Source: Candidatus Auribacterota bacterium (lineage in GTDB: Bacteria; Auribacterota; UBA6266). From it: a DNA stretch of 31,085 nucleotides. Below, one piece after another: positions 16,100 through 23,854 of the stretch (the first letter of the stretch is position 1; every line of letters begins with the position of its first letter). The DNA lies in contig JAFGBE010000060.1 in NCBI GenBank assembly GCA_016933315.1, forward strand, positions 1 to 31,085, written 5' to 3'. Position numbers and translations under genes: made by a program. The notes below the pieces were generated by a model. The model was not told where the DNA came from, searched no databases, and worked only from the letters and a program-made list of their open reading frames with translations.

Positions 16100-16108
16100 A
16101 GGAGGAGG
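16100..16108 (+). promoter_or_regulatory. Very strong double Shine-Dalgarno of the small zinc-ribbon gene
   Basis: AGGAGGAGG contains two overlapping copies of AGGAGG, the nearer ending 5 bases before the ATG at 16114. It is the strongest ribosome binding site seen in the window and supports the 49-codon ORF as real. Confidence 0.75.
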
Positions 16109-16113
16109 GGAAA

Positions 16114-16263
16114 ATGGCTGAAGGTTATTGTGTTAAATGCAAAGCAAAGAAACAGATGGTTAACTCAAGCGAAATTACAATGGCGAACGGACGTCAGGCA
16201 ATAAAGGGCAAATGCCCTGATTGCGGAACGGGAATGTTCAAGATTCTCGGAAAGAAGAAATAA
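16114..16263 (+). CDS. Small zinc-ribbon protein, DUF5679 type
   Basis: This 49-aa protein carries two CxxC knuckles, CVKC at residues 6-9 and CPDC at 34-37, enough to hold one zinc ion. YCVKCKAKKQM, MANGRQAIKGKCPDCGTGMF and a Lys-rich end match what I know of the DUF5679 family, short zinc ribbons found in many bacteria and archaea. Their function is not established; nucleic-acid or ribosome binding is a guess from the basic charge. A near-consensus promoter and a very strong ribosome binding site precede it, and a hairpin follows at 16285-16332. The tandem NDK gene lies 106 bp downstream in the same direction. Confidence 0.85.
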   Translation: MAEGYCVKCKAKKQMVNSSEITMANGRQAIKGKCPDCGTGMFKILGKKK

Positions 16264-16284
16264 GTATTTTGAGTTAAAAAACAA

Positions 16285-16332
16285 TTCCGGAGCTGTGCCC
16301 TTATTTACAAAGCATGAGGTGCGGCTCCGGAA
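16285..16332. terminator. Hairpin between the DUF5679 gene and the NDK gene (terminator or attenuator)
   Basis: TTCCGGAGC at 16285-16293 and GCTCCGGAA at 16324-16332 form a perfect 9-bp stem around a 30-base loop that can add a short CCTT/GAGG helix. On the plus strand only a TCTTTT tract follows, which is weak for termination. On the minus strand the stem is followed by TTGTTTTTT, which fits better but would stop antisense transcripts. It may partly separate expression of the zinc ribbon from the NDK gene. Confidence 0.5.
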
Positions 16333-16369
16333 GGTCTTTTAGTACTGTGATGTATTTGAGGAATTATCT

Positions 16370-17548
16370 ATGGCACAGGAACTTGCATACGTTTTAATAA
16401 ATCCCTACACACTTATGAAATCAAGGACCGGCGGAGTAATCGCGAGGTTGCTTGGGAGAAGCAATCTTGAGCTGGTGGCCTGCAGGATGTTTGCGCCGAG
16501 TGAAGAAATGGTCAATGAGTTCTGCAAGGTTATAATGGATGATTCCAAAAGCAGTACCAAGATCGGGTCTCATATAGTCAATTATCTCCGGAACAATTAC
16601 ATAAAGCATCCCAATTCTAAAATGCATAACAGGGTGATGTTCCTGCTTTTTAAGGGTGAAAATGCCGTTAATAAGATAAGAAAGGTCGTGGGGCCGCTGG
16701 TGCATAAATCGATTTCCGGCGAAACGATACGCGACACCTATGGCGATTACATAAAAGACGCGAAAGGAAATATCACTTATTTTGAGCCCGCCGTTCTTGT
16801 CCCCCCTGATGGTAAAAGCGCGAAAAAAAGGCTGAAAATATGGGCAAAATATTCAAGGGAAACCGGCGGTCTCCTTGAAAAGGCTATAAAATACAAGAAC
16901 AGGAAGGATGTCCAGAAGACCCTGGTTCTTATAAAACCTGATAATTTCAGGGGGCCAAGCCATAAGGCAGGCAACATCATAGATCTTTTTTCAAGGACAG
17001 GATTGTATATCATCGGCGCAAAACTTGTTACCCTCAGCTTGAAGGAAGCGGAGGAATTTTACGGGCCTGTCAGGAAGGTTCTGGCGGAAAAACTGCAGTC
17101 GAGAATCAAGGAACGCATCAAAAAAGCCATAGAGGCGGAATTCGGCTTCAAAGCGCCGGATACATGCCTTGATAATGTTACGGAAGAAATCAGCAATATC
17201 AATGCCGAGAATGAGTTCAATAATATTATTTATTTTATGACCGGGATAGACAGAAGGAACCCTGAGATACTGCATAATAAGGACCGGAAGGGTAAAGTCA
17301 AATGCCTGGCGCTCGTATATCAGGGGAAGGATGCCGTTCAGAAAATAAGAAATCAGCTTGGCTCGACCGACCCGACAAAAGCCGAATGGGCGACCGTAAG
17401 ACGCGAATTCGGCCAGAATGTGATGGAAAACACCGCTCACGCTTCTGATTCCCCGTTAAATGCCGAGAGAGAGATGAGAATAATAGATATAGACAGGGAT
17501 GATATAGACCAGATAGTCAGAGATTTTTATGGAAAGAAAAAGAAATAA
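16370..17548 (+). CDS. Tandem nucleoside diphosphate kinase-fold protein: degenerate N-terminal and intact C-terminal domain
   Basis: The 392-aa product is over twice the length of an ordinary NDK (about 140-150). Residues 183-370 read as a full NDK: KTLVLIKPD with Lys189, GLYIIGAKLVTLS, YQGKDAVQKIR, GSTDP, TVRREFG with Arg344, and NTAHASDSPLNAEREM with Asn354 and the phospho-acceptor His357. All expected catalytic residues are present. This domain is split by an insert at about 232-308, roughly 45 residues longer than in typical NDKs. Residues 5-145 repeat the fold (AYVLINPY, LFKGENAVNKIRKVVGP, ETIRDTYGDY), but the catalytic Lys is Asn11 and no active-site His is found, so it is probably inactive and structural or regulatory. 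NDKs balance nucleoside triphosphates in the cytoplasm. GAGGA precedes the ATG. The aminotransferase gene overlaps its end by 20 bases. Confidence 0.78.
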   Translation: MAQELAYVLINPYTLMKSRTGGVIARLLGRSNLELVACRMFAPSEEMVNEFCKVIMDDSKSSTKIGSHIVNYLRNNYIKHPNSKMHNRVMFLLFKGENAVNKIRKVVGPLVHKSISGETIRDTYGDYIKDAKGNITYFEPAVLVPPDGKSAKKRLKIWAKYSRETGGLLEKAIKYKNRKDVQKTLVLIKPDNFRGPSHKAGNIIDLFSRTGLYIIGAKLVTLSLKEAEEFYGPVRKVLAEKLQSRIKERIKKAIEAEFGFKAPDTCLDNVTEEISNINAENEFNNIIYFMTGIDRRNPEILHNKDRKGKVKCLALVYQGKDAVQKIRNQLGSTDPTKAEWATVRREFGQNVMENTAHASDSPLNAEREMRIIDIDRDDIDQIVRDFYGKKKK

Positions 17549-18710
17549 GATTTCGCTGAGCCACCGCGTACAGAACATAGCGCCTTCAATCACTCTTGAA
17601 ATAACCGGCAAAGCGAAAGAAATGAAGGCGAAAGGTATAGATGTCCTGGGTTTCGGGGCGGGAGAACCGGATTTTGACACCCCGGAAAACATAAAACAGG
17701 CGGCGAAAAAAGCGATTGACGAAGGTTTTACGAAATATACCCCTGCGGCTGGCACACCTGAATTGAGGAAAGCAGTCGCGGAGGAATTCAAAACAGACAC
17801 CACCATAGACTATGACTCCTCCCAGATAGTGGTTTCCTGCGGCGCCAAGCATTCTCTTTTTAATATCCTGCAGGTTATACTGAACGAGAAGGATGAAGTG
17901 ATAATTCCTTCCCCTTACTGGCTGAGTTACCCCGAAATGGTTAAGATGGCCGGCGGCGTACCAGTATTTGTGCTTTGTGATGAATCGGACGGTTTTCAGC
18001 TTAAAATGAAAAACCTTGTCAAAAAAATCACGCCGAGAACAAAAGCTATCATAATAAACTCTCCGAATAACCCTACAGGATGCATCCTGGGCAGGAAAAT
18101 ACTTAAGGATATAGCCGAGTTTGCCGTGGAAAACAACATATTTGTAATATCGGATGAGATATACAATAAGATAGTTTATGAAGGCGAGTCGGAAAGCATC
18201 CTGAAGATATGCCCCGAACTGAAAGATCTGGCGATTGTTGTTAACGGCGTTTCGAAAAGTTTTTCCATGACCGGCTGGAGAATCGGTTATATGGCTGCGC
18301 CGAAGCCGATAGCCTCCGCAATATCAAGTTACCAGAGCCACAGCACTTCGAATCCTGCGTCCATTGCCCAGAAAGCGGCATACGCCGCCTTAAAAGGAGA
18401 CAGGGAATTTGTAGGCGGAATGGTCAAATCATTCAGGGACAGAAGGGATTATATGCTCGGTAAATTAAGTGAAATTCCCGGGGTTTCCTGTGTCAGGCCC
18501 GGCGGCGCCTTTTATGTATTCCCCAATATATCCAAATTGGGGATGAAATCCGCTGATTTTGCTGCCAGTTTGCTTGAAAAAGCTCATGTAGCTGTTGTCC
18601 CGGGAGTTGCTTTCGGCTGGGACACGCACATAAGGTTGTCTTACGCCACATCGATGGAAGTTATCAAGAAAGGTCTTGAGCGGATCGAAAAATACATTAA
18701 ATCTCTGTAA
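17529..18710 (+). CDS. Class I pyridoxal-phosphate aminotransferase, aspartate aminotransferase-like
   Basis: The 393-aa protein is a full-length fold-type I aminotransferase. PLP site residues are visible: NSPNNPTG (177-184), SDEIY with Asp209 and Tyr212, and VSKSFSMTGWRIGY with the Schiff-base Lys243. IRLSYATS near the end carries the Arg that binds the substrate carboxylate. VLGFGAGEPDFDTPENIK and YTPAAGTPELR place it in the bacterial 1b aspartate/prephenate aminotransferase group. It most likely moves the amino group between glutamate and oxaloacetate, feeding aspartate synthesis; prephenate or another keto acid is also possible. Its ATG lies 20 bases inside the NDK gene and its end overlaps the mfd frame, so it sits within a tight operon. 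Confidence 0.9.
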   Translation: MERKRNKISLSHRVQNIAPSITLEITGKAKEMKAKGIDVLGFGAGEPDFDTPENIKQAAKKAIDEGFTKYTPAAGTPELRKAVAEEFKTDTTIDYDSSQIVVSCGAKHSLFNILQVILNEKDEVIIPSPYWLSYPEMVKMAGGVPVFVLCDESDGFQLKMKNLVKKITPRTKAIIINSPNNPTGCILGRKILKDIAEFAVENNIFVISDEIYNKIVYEGESESILKICPELKDLAIVVNGVSKSFSMTGWRIGYMAAPKPIASAISSYQSHSTSNPASIAQKAAYAALKGDREFVGGMVKSFRDRRDYMLGKLSEIPGVSCVRPGGAFYVFPNISKLGMKSADFAASLLEKAHVAVVPGVAFGWDTHIRLSYATSMEVIKKGLERIEKYIKSL

Positions 18711-21700
18711 TCCCTGGGAAGCCCTTGTTTTTTCGGAAAAGTCCGATTTATTCCGCCAATTAACAGATACAGTACGGGAAGGCAAAAATTGTATTGGCCG
18801 GGGGATACCTCAGGAAGCGAAAGGGTATGTCCTCTCGTATCTTTTCAAATATCTTTCCAGGGATCTTGTCCTGTGTGTTTCCGGGAATCATGAAGCCGAA
18901 GCTGTCATAAGCGAAATAGAAACTTTCCTGGGCGGGGAAAATGTCATTTACCTGCCTGCGTGGGAAATCCTGCCGGGGGAACATGTCCACCCGCACATAG
19001 ACCTTGTCGGGGAAAGAATGTCCGCGCTGATTCGCATTACAGGGAAGGGAGTTCCGGCGCTGATAGTCACGACAGTGGATGCGCTCCAGCATAAAGTTCC
19101 GGCCCCCTGGCATCTCTTTGAATCTGTTATAGGAGCGAAATCCGGTGAGTATCTGAATTTTGTAAATACGCAGTCAAGATTATCCGACATCGGCTACGAG
19201 AGGGTAAAACAGGTTTCTTTCAAAGGCGAATTTTGTGTCAGAGGAGGCATTATCGATGTTTTCCCTTCAAATTCCGATTATCCCGTTCGCATTGATTTTG
19301 ACGGCGACACGGTAAGTTCTGTCAGGCTGTTTGACGCTTCGAACCAGAGGTCGTTTGAGAAGAAAGATGCTGTCTCGATAGCGCCTGCGGACGAGACGCT
19401 GATGATGGCTCCCGGCAAAATATGCCGCGCGACGGAGTATTTCCCTCCGGACGCGGTTTTAGTCCTCGATGATCCCGAAGAGCTGGCGCGCAAGGCGGAA
19501 AAGAACAGGGCAATGCTGGCGCACAAGGGGCCGGAAGAATTCGAAAAAATAGAATACCTGTTCGGTTCCGAAAGACAGAAGATCATTTTGGATGAAGGCG
19601 CCGCCGGCAAATTCAGGCAGTTCAGGGAAATCAATTTCCGGATAAGCAGGATAGAATATTTTCGCCCGGGAACGGACCATGCGGCCTTAAAAAATGTGTT
19701 CGGGAGCGCTGTCAGCGACCTGAAGAGAACGATAAGTGAACGGAAAAAGATATTCATATTCGGGAACAACACGGGCGAAATCGAACGCCTGGCCGAAATT
19801 CTGCGCGAAGAAAAAGTGCCGGTCGGCAAGATTGATTTTTCAATCGGCAGGCTGAGAGGAGGGTTTTCTGTTGATGATGCTGAGGTTTACATGCTCACCG
19901 ACCAGGAAATACTGGGGAGATACAAGATACAGAGGCCGAGAAGGAAGTTTTACGGCTCTATCGCGCCTATGGAAATTTCAGAGCTTAAAACGGGAGATTA
20001 TGTTGTCCATATAGACCACGGCATCGGCAGGTACCTTGGACTTACCGGGATGGAAAAAGACGGCATGATATCGGAAATGGCTCTTATAGAATATGCGGAT
20101 AACTCGAAATTATATGTCCCTTTAAGCAAATTCAACCTGATACAGCGTTATATAGGTTTGAAAGACAGGAAACCTGCTCTTGACAGGTTGGGCAGCAGGA
20201 AATGGCTTTATAAAAAAGCGAAAGCCCAGAAAGCCATAATGGATTATTCATCCGAACTGCTTAAGACACAGGCCGCGAGAAACTCCGCCGCCGGTTTCAG
20301 CTTTTCGGAAGACAGCATCTGGCAAAAGGAATTCGAGGCTTCTTTTATTTACGAAGAGACTCCCGACCAGAACTCTTCTTTGGTAGATATTAAAAATGAT
20401 ATGGAATCCCGCAGGACCATGGACAGGCTGATATGCGGTGATGTCGGCTATGGGAAAACGGAAGTCGCTATGAGGGCGGCGTTCAAATCAGTAATGGATG
20501 CGAAGCAGGTTGCCGTGCTTGTGCCTACAACCATTCTCGCAAAACAGCATTATGACACTTTTTCCGAAAGGATGGCCGATTATCCGGTCTGTATCGAAAT
20601 GCTTTCCAGGTTTAAAACGGCTTCTGAACAGAATGACATTATCGGACGTCTAAAAAATGGTAAAGTCGATATTATAATCGGCACGCACAGGATTCTCCAG
20701 GATGATGTGGAATTTAAAGACCTGGGCCTTGTCGTTATCGATGAGGAACAGAGATTCGGGGTTCTTCATAAGGAAAAGCTGAAAAGATTCCGTTTAACAG
20801 TGGATGTCCTTGCTATGAGCGCTACACCTATTCCCAGAACGCTTTATATGTCGCTTGCGGGAGCTAGGGATATAAGCACGATTACCACTCCCCCCGAGGA
20901 CAGGCTTCCGGTCGAAACATATGTCGGGATATACGATAAGGCCGTCATAAAGGAAGCCATACTTCGGGAAATCGGCCGGGAAGGGCAGATTTTTTACATA
21001 CATAACAGAGTTGATTCAATCGGGAAGGCGTGTTCCGAGCTGGCGGAAGCCGTCCCTCAGGCCAGGTTTGCTTACGCCCACGGGCAGATGCATGAACATG
21101 AGCTCGAATCCATAATGAGCGATTTTGTTTCCGGTAAAATCGATGTTCTGGTTTCGACGACAATTATAGAGTCCGGAATAGATATCCCCAACGCCAATAC
21201 CATAATCATAGAGCGCGCGGATATGTTCGGTCTTGCGGACCTCTACCAGCTGAGGGGCAGGGTGGGAAGATTTAAGCGCAGGGCGTACGCTTACCTTTTA
21301 ACATTATCCGATGCGTCTATGACATCCGATGTAAAAAAACGTCTTTATGCGATGAAAAAATTCTCATCTCTCGGTTCCGGATTTAAGGTTGCCCTGAAAG
21401 ACCTGGAAATAAGGGGCGCGGGCAATATTATAGGAAAGGAACAGCACGGGCATGTCAGCTTGATCGGATTCGATTTATACTGTAAGCTGCTCCGGCAGGC
21501 TGTGGCGGAGCTTAGAGGCAAAAAGGTCCGCGAGGTCCCGGCCGCGCACATAGATCTGGCCTTATATTTGCGGATTCCCGAAGCATATGTAGAAGATGAG
21601 ACAGAAAGGACTAAAATCTATATTATGATAGCTTCTGCCGCCTGGGAAAAAGAGATAGATACCATAGCCCGTGATATGGAAGACAGGTTCGGGCCTGTTC

Positions 21701-21909
21701 CAAGGCCGGTGAGCCTGATGTTGCTGGTTGCCAAACTGAGGTTTTCGGCTTGTTCTGCCGGGGTAAGCTCCATTGAGGTCACGGGTAATAGACTGGTCAT
21801 AAGGAAAAAAGGCAGAAGACTTCATTATAATTTAGCGGATATCGGATGTGATATCAATAACCCCGAGAAGCTGATTTCGACGGTTAAAAACTTGTTGCAG
21901 GGTATATAA
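18676..21909 (+). CDS. mfd: Transcription-repair coupling factor Mfd
   Basis: The 1077-aa product has the complete Mfd order. An N-terminal UvrB-like region includes LPAWEILPGEHVHPHIDLV at about 93-111. The RNA polymerase-interacting domain starts LKTGDYVVHIDHGIGRYLG at 437. The helicase core has Walker A GDVGYGKT (588-595) and DEEQ (689-692), with RGRVGR in the second lobe, then the C-terminal TRCF domain around RIPEAYVEDETERTKIY. Mfd pushes stalled RNA polymerase off damaged DNA and recruits UvrA. The only in-frame candidate near the expected N-terminus is the TTG at 18676, which overlaps the aminotransferase gene by 35 bases with AAGAAAGG close by; the exact start is uncertain. Foldase genes follow 74 bp downstream. 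Confidence 0.96.
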   Translation: MSGSKNTLNLCNPWEALVFSEKSDLFRQLTDTVREGKNCIGRGIPQEAKGYVLSYLFKYLSRDLVLCVSGNHEAEAVISEIETFLGGENVIYLPAWEILPGEHVHPHIDLVGERMSALIRITGKGVPALIVTTVDALQHKVPAPWHLFESVIGAKSGEYLNFVNTQSRLSDIGYERVKQVSFKGEFCVRGGIIDVFPSNSDYPVRIDFDGDTVSSVRLFDASNQRSFEKKDAVSIAPADETLMMAPGKICRATEYFPPDAVLVLDDPEELARKAEKNRAMLAHKGPEEFEKIEYLFGSERQKIILDEGAAGKFRQFREINFRISRIEYFRPGTDHAALKNVFGSAVSDLKRTISERKKIFIFGNNTGEIERLAEILREEKVPVGKIDFSIGRLRGGFSVDDAEVYMLTDQEILGRYKIQRPRRKFYGSIAPMEISELKTGDYVVHIDHGIGRYLGLTGMEKDGMISEMALIEYADNSKLYVPLSKFNLIQRYIGLKDRKPALDRLGSRKWLYKKAKAQKAIMDYSSELLKTQAARNSAAGFSFSEDSIWQKEFEASFIYEETPDQNSSLVDIKNDMESRRTMDRLICGDVGYGKTEVAMRAAFKSVMDAKQVAVLVPTTILAKQHYDTFSERMADYPVCIEMLSRFKTASEQNDIIGRLKNGKVDIIIGTHRILQDDVEFKDLGLVVIDEEQRFGVLHKEKLKRFRLTVDVLAMSATPIPRTLYMSLAGARDISTITTPPEDRLPVETYVGIYDKAVIKEAILREIGREGQIFYIHNRVDSIGKACSELAEAVPQARFAYAHGQMHEHELESIMSDFVSGKIDVLVSTTIIESGIDIPNANTIIIERADMFGLADLYQLRGRVGRFKRRAYAYLLTLSDASMTSDVKKRLYAMKKFSSLGSGFKVALKDLEIRGAGNIIGKEQHGHVSLIGFDLYCKLLRQAVAELRGKKVREVPAAHIDLALYLRIPEAYVEDETERTKIYIMIASAAWEKEIDTIARDMEDRFGPVPRPVSLMLLVAKLRFSACSAGVSSIEVTGNRLVIRKKGRRLHYNLADIGCDINNPEKLISTVKNLLQGI

Positions 21910-21983
21910 GTAAATGATAAACTCTCTTTCTTGTTAAGTATTGGATCGAGTGCTTTAAACAAGCTCTAAACTGGAGGATTTTA

Positions 21984-22871
21984 ATGAGAACCGCGAAGTG
22001 TTTTTTTGTTATATGCTTTATGTTTCTGCAGATTTCGGCCTGTGCCGCCGCCGGCAAGGATGTGGTGGCTACGGTGAACGGGCATGAAATAACGGCTGAT
22101 GACTTCAAAAATAAGATGAAGATTTCTGTTATGCCTTCCGCGTACGATGATGAGAGCGTTAAAAAGCAGGTGCTGGATTCGATGATAATAAACAGCCTGA
22201 TATACGATATGGCGCTTGAGAAGGGCATTGATAAAGACGAAGAAATGCTGTCCAGGCTCAATGATATAAAGAAATCAATGGCGTCGCAGATATTTATTGA
22301 GAGAGAAGTCCTTGATAAAATCAACCTGACCGATGAGGAAGTCAGAAAATATTATGATGAGCACAGCGAAGAATTTGTGGTTCCGGAAAGGGTAAAAGCT
22401 TCTCATATACTTATCCAGGTTCCCGAAAATGCTGATGAAGAGGTTAAGGATAAGGCGAAAAAGGCTGCCGAAGATGTTCTTGCCAGAATAAAGAACGGTG
22501 AAAAATTTGAAGCCCTGGCCGAAGAAATGTCGGATTGCCCTTCTTCAAAAAGAGGAGGAGACCTGGGGTTTTTTGCCCGAGGACAGATGGTTCCCGAGTT
22601 TGAAGATGCCGCGTTTGACCTCGAAGTGGGCGAAGTTTCCCGGGTAGTTGAAACAAGGTTCGGGTACCATATAATAATGGTCACCGAGAAAACCCCCAGC
22701 GAGAAAATCGGTTTTGACGAGAACAAGGACAGGATCAAGCAGGTTCTGCTTCAGAAAAAGAAGAACGATGCTTTGCAAAAATGGCTTGAGGAAGTTAAAT
22801 CCAAAGCTGATATACAGATAAATGAAGGCGCCATAGAGGAAGTTAAGATAGAGACCAATGACGAGCAGTAA
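21984..22871 (+). CDS. Peptidylprolyl isomerase, PpiC/parvulin type, probable lipoprotein
   Basis: GGAGG at 21973-21977 lies 6 bases before the ATG. The 295-aa product has a hydrophobic signal ending in ISAC, a good lipobox with Cys20, so lipidation is likely. VVATVNGHEITADDF at about 29-43 is the SurA/PrsA-type N-terminal chaperone start. A helical region follows, and residues about 133-240 are a parvulin domain: VKASHILIQVP, LAEEMSDCPSSKRGGDLGFF, GQMVPEFEDAAF and TRFGYHIIMV. Such proteins help exported polypeptides fold in the periplasm by proline isomerisation. The gene overlaps the second foldase by 14 bases, so the two are probably made together. Confidence 0.9.
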   Translation: MRTAKCFFVICFMFLQISACAAAGKDVVATVNGHEITADDFKNKMKISVMPSAYDDESVKKQVLDSMIINSLIYDMALEKGIDKDEEMLSRLNDIKKSMASQIFIEREVLDKINLTDEEVRKYYDEHSEEFVVPERVKASHILIQVPENADEEVKDKAKKAAEDVLARIKNGEKFEALAEEMSDCPSSKRGGDLGFFARGQMVPEFEDAAFDLEVGEVSRVVETRFGYHIIMVTEKTPSEKIGFDENKDRIKQVLLQKKKNDALQKWLEEVKSKADIQINEGAIEEVKIETNDEQ

Positions 22872-23817
22872 AATCTTCAATTTTGCCTGTACCTGCATCA
22901 TCGGGATGACATGCCTTGTTTTTCCCGTTGACGCCCGGGCCTTTGTATTCGATAAAATAATAGCGATAGTCAATGATGATGTCATTACATCGAGCGATAT
23001 AAACAGGCTGATAAAACCGCTGTACGAGCAGTATAAGAACATATATTCGGGCGAGGAATTGAATAAAAAACTGATGTCTGCCCAGAAAGAAGCGCTTGAT
23101 GTGATGATAGACAATAAGCTTCTATACCAGGAAGCGCTCAAGTACAAGGTGGAAGTCGACAAAGAGGAAATAGACAGGAAAATAAATGAGGTCAAAGCCC
23201 GGTTCGCTTCCGAAGATGAATTTGTCCATGCGCTTGAAGGCGACGGCATAACGGTTGAAAAATACCGCCAGGAAATAAAAGAACAGGTAATGATAATGAA
23301 GGTGGTGGGGTATTTTGTCACTTCCAGGGTGGTTGTGGCGCCTACCGATGTGGAGAAGTATTACAACGAGAATAAAGAAAACTTTTTTGTAAAAGAGATG
23401 GTGAAATTCGATTTAATAGTTGTAAAAGATTCGGAAGATAATCCGGCTTTGGATAAAGCGAATAAAATAATCGGGCTTCTGGAAAACAATGCCGCCCTTC
23501 CTGAAATAAAGGATAATTTTAAAAGCGATAGCCTTGTGAGCGTTAAAGAAAATATGGGCTTTTACAGCAGGGGCCAGCTGCTGAAAGACATAGAGGAAAA
23601 CGCTTTTTCCATCCAGGTGGGAGAGTTCAGCAAGCCTTTTGTTATCGAGGATGAGTTTTATGTAGTTATACTTACGGACAGGATTACCGAAGGCATAGCC
23701 CCTTTGAGCGAGGTTTTCCAGTCCATAGAAAACAAGTTGACCTATGATAAAGTCAAAGATAAAAAGGCGGAATTCATTAAGGAACTCAGGGAAAAAGCCT
23801 ATATCTCTTACAAATAA
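22858..23817 (+). CDS. surA: SurA-like periplasmic chaperone with divergent parvulin domain
   Basis: The 319-aa product has a signal peptide ending in ARA (about residue 23), then FVFDKIIAIVNDDVITSSDI, the typical SurA beginning. The N-terminal chaperone region, rich in charged helices, extends to about 165 and includes DVMIDNKLLYQEA and YRQEIKEQVM. The C-terminal part aligns with one parvulin domain (GFYSRGQLLKDIEENAF, VIEDEFYVVIL), but the usual HIL motif is replaced by FDLIVV, so isomerase activity may be low. E. coli SurA has two parvulin domains; here there is one. It would escort outer-membrane proteins. Its ATG overlaps the end of the previous foldase gene, and pdxA follows after 37 bp, a neighbourhood also found around surA in other bacteria. 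Confidence 0.82.
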   Translation: MTSSKIFNFACTCIIGMTCLVFPVDARAFVFDKIIAIVNDDVITSSDINRLIKPLYEQYKNIYSGEELNKKLMSAQKEALDVMIDNKLLYQEALKYKVEVDKEEIDRKINEVKARFASEDEFVHALEGDGITVEKYRQEIKEQVMIMKVVGYFVTSRVVVAPTDVEKYYNENKENFFVKEMVKFDLIVVKDSEDNPALDKANKIIGLLENNAALPEIKDNFKSDSLVSVKENMGFYSRGQLLKDIEENAFSIQVGEFSKPFVIEDEFYVVILTDRITEGIAPLSEVFQSIENKLTYDKVKDKKAEFIKELREKAYISYK

Positions 23818-23854
23818 CCCCGCTTGAGAAATATTTTAGTTTGGGTGCTTTATA

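Noticed and set aside
21930..21975. Weak palindrome and possible promoter (TTGTTA / TTTAAA) before the first foldase gene
   Set aside because: Box matches are poor and the palindrome is imperfect; mfd read-through is as likely.
22545..23321. 258-codon open frame on the minus strand across the two foldase genes
   Set aside because: It lies antisense to two clearly recognisable coding regions, has low-complexity Ser/Ile/Phe composition typical of reverse-frame shadows, and no domain.
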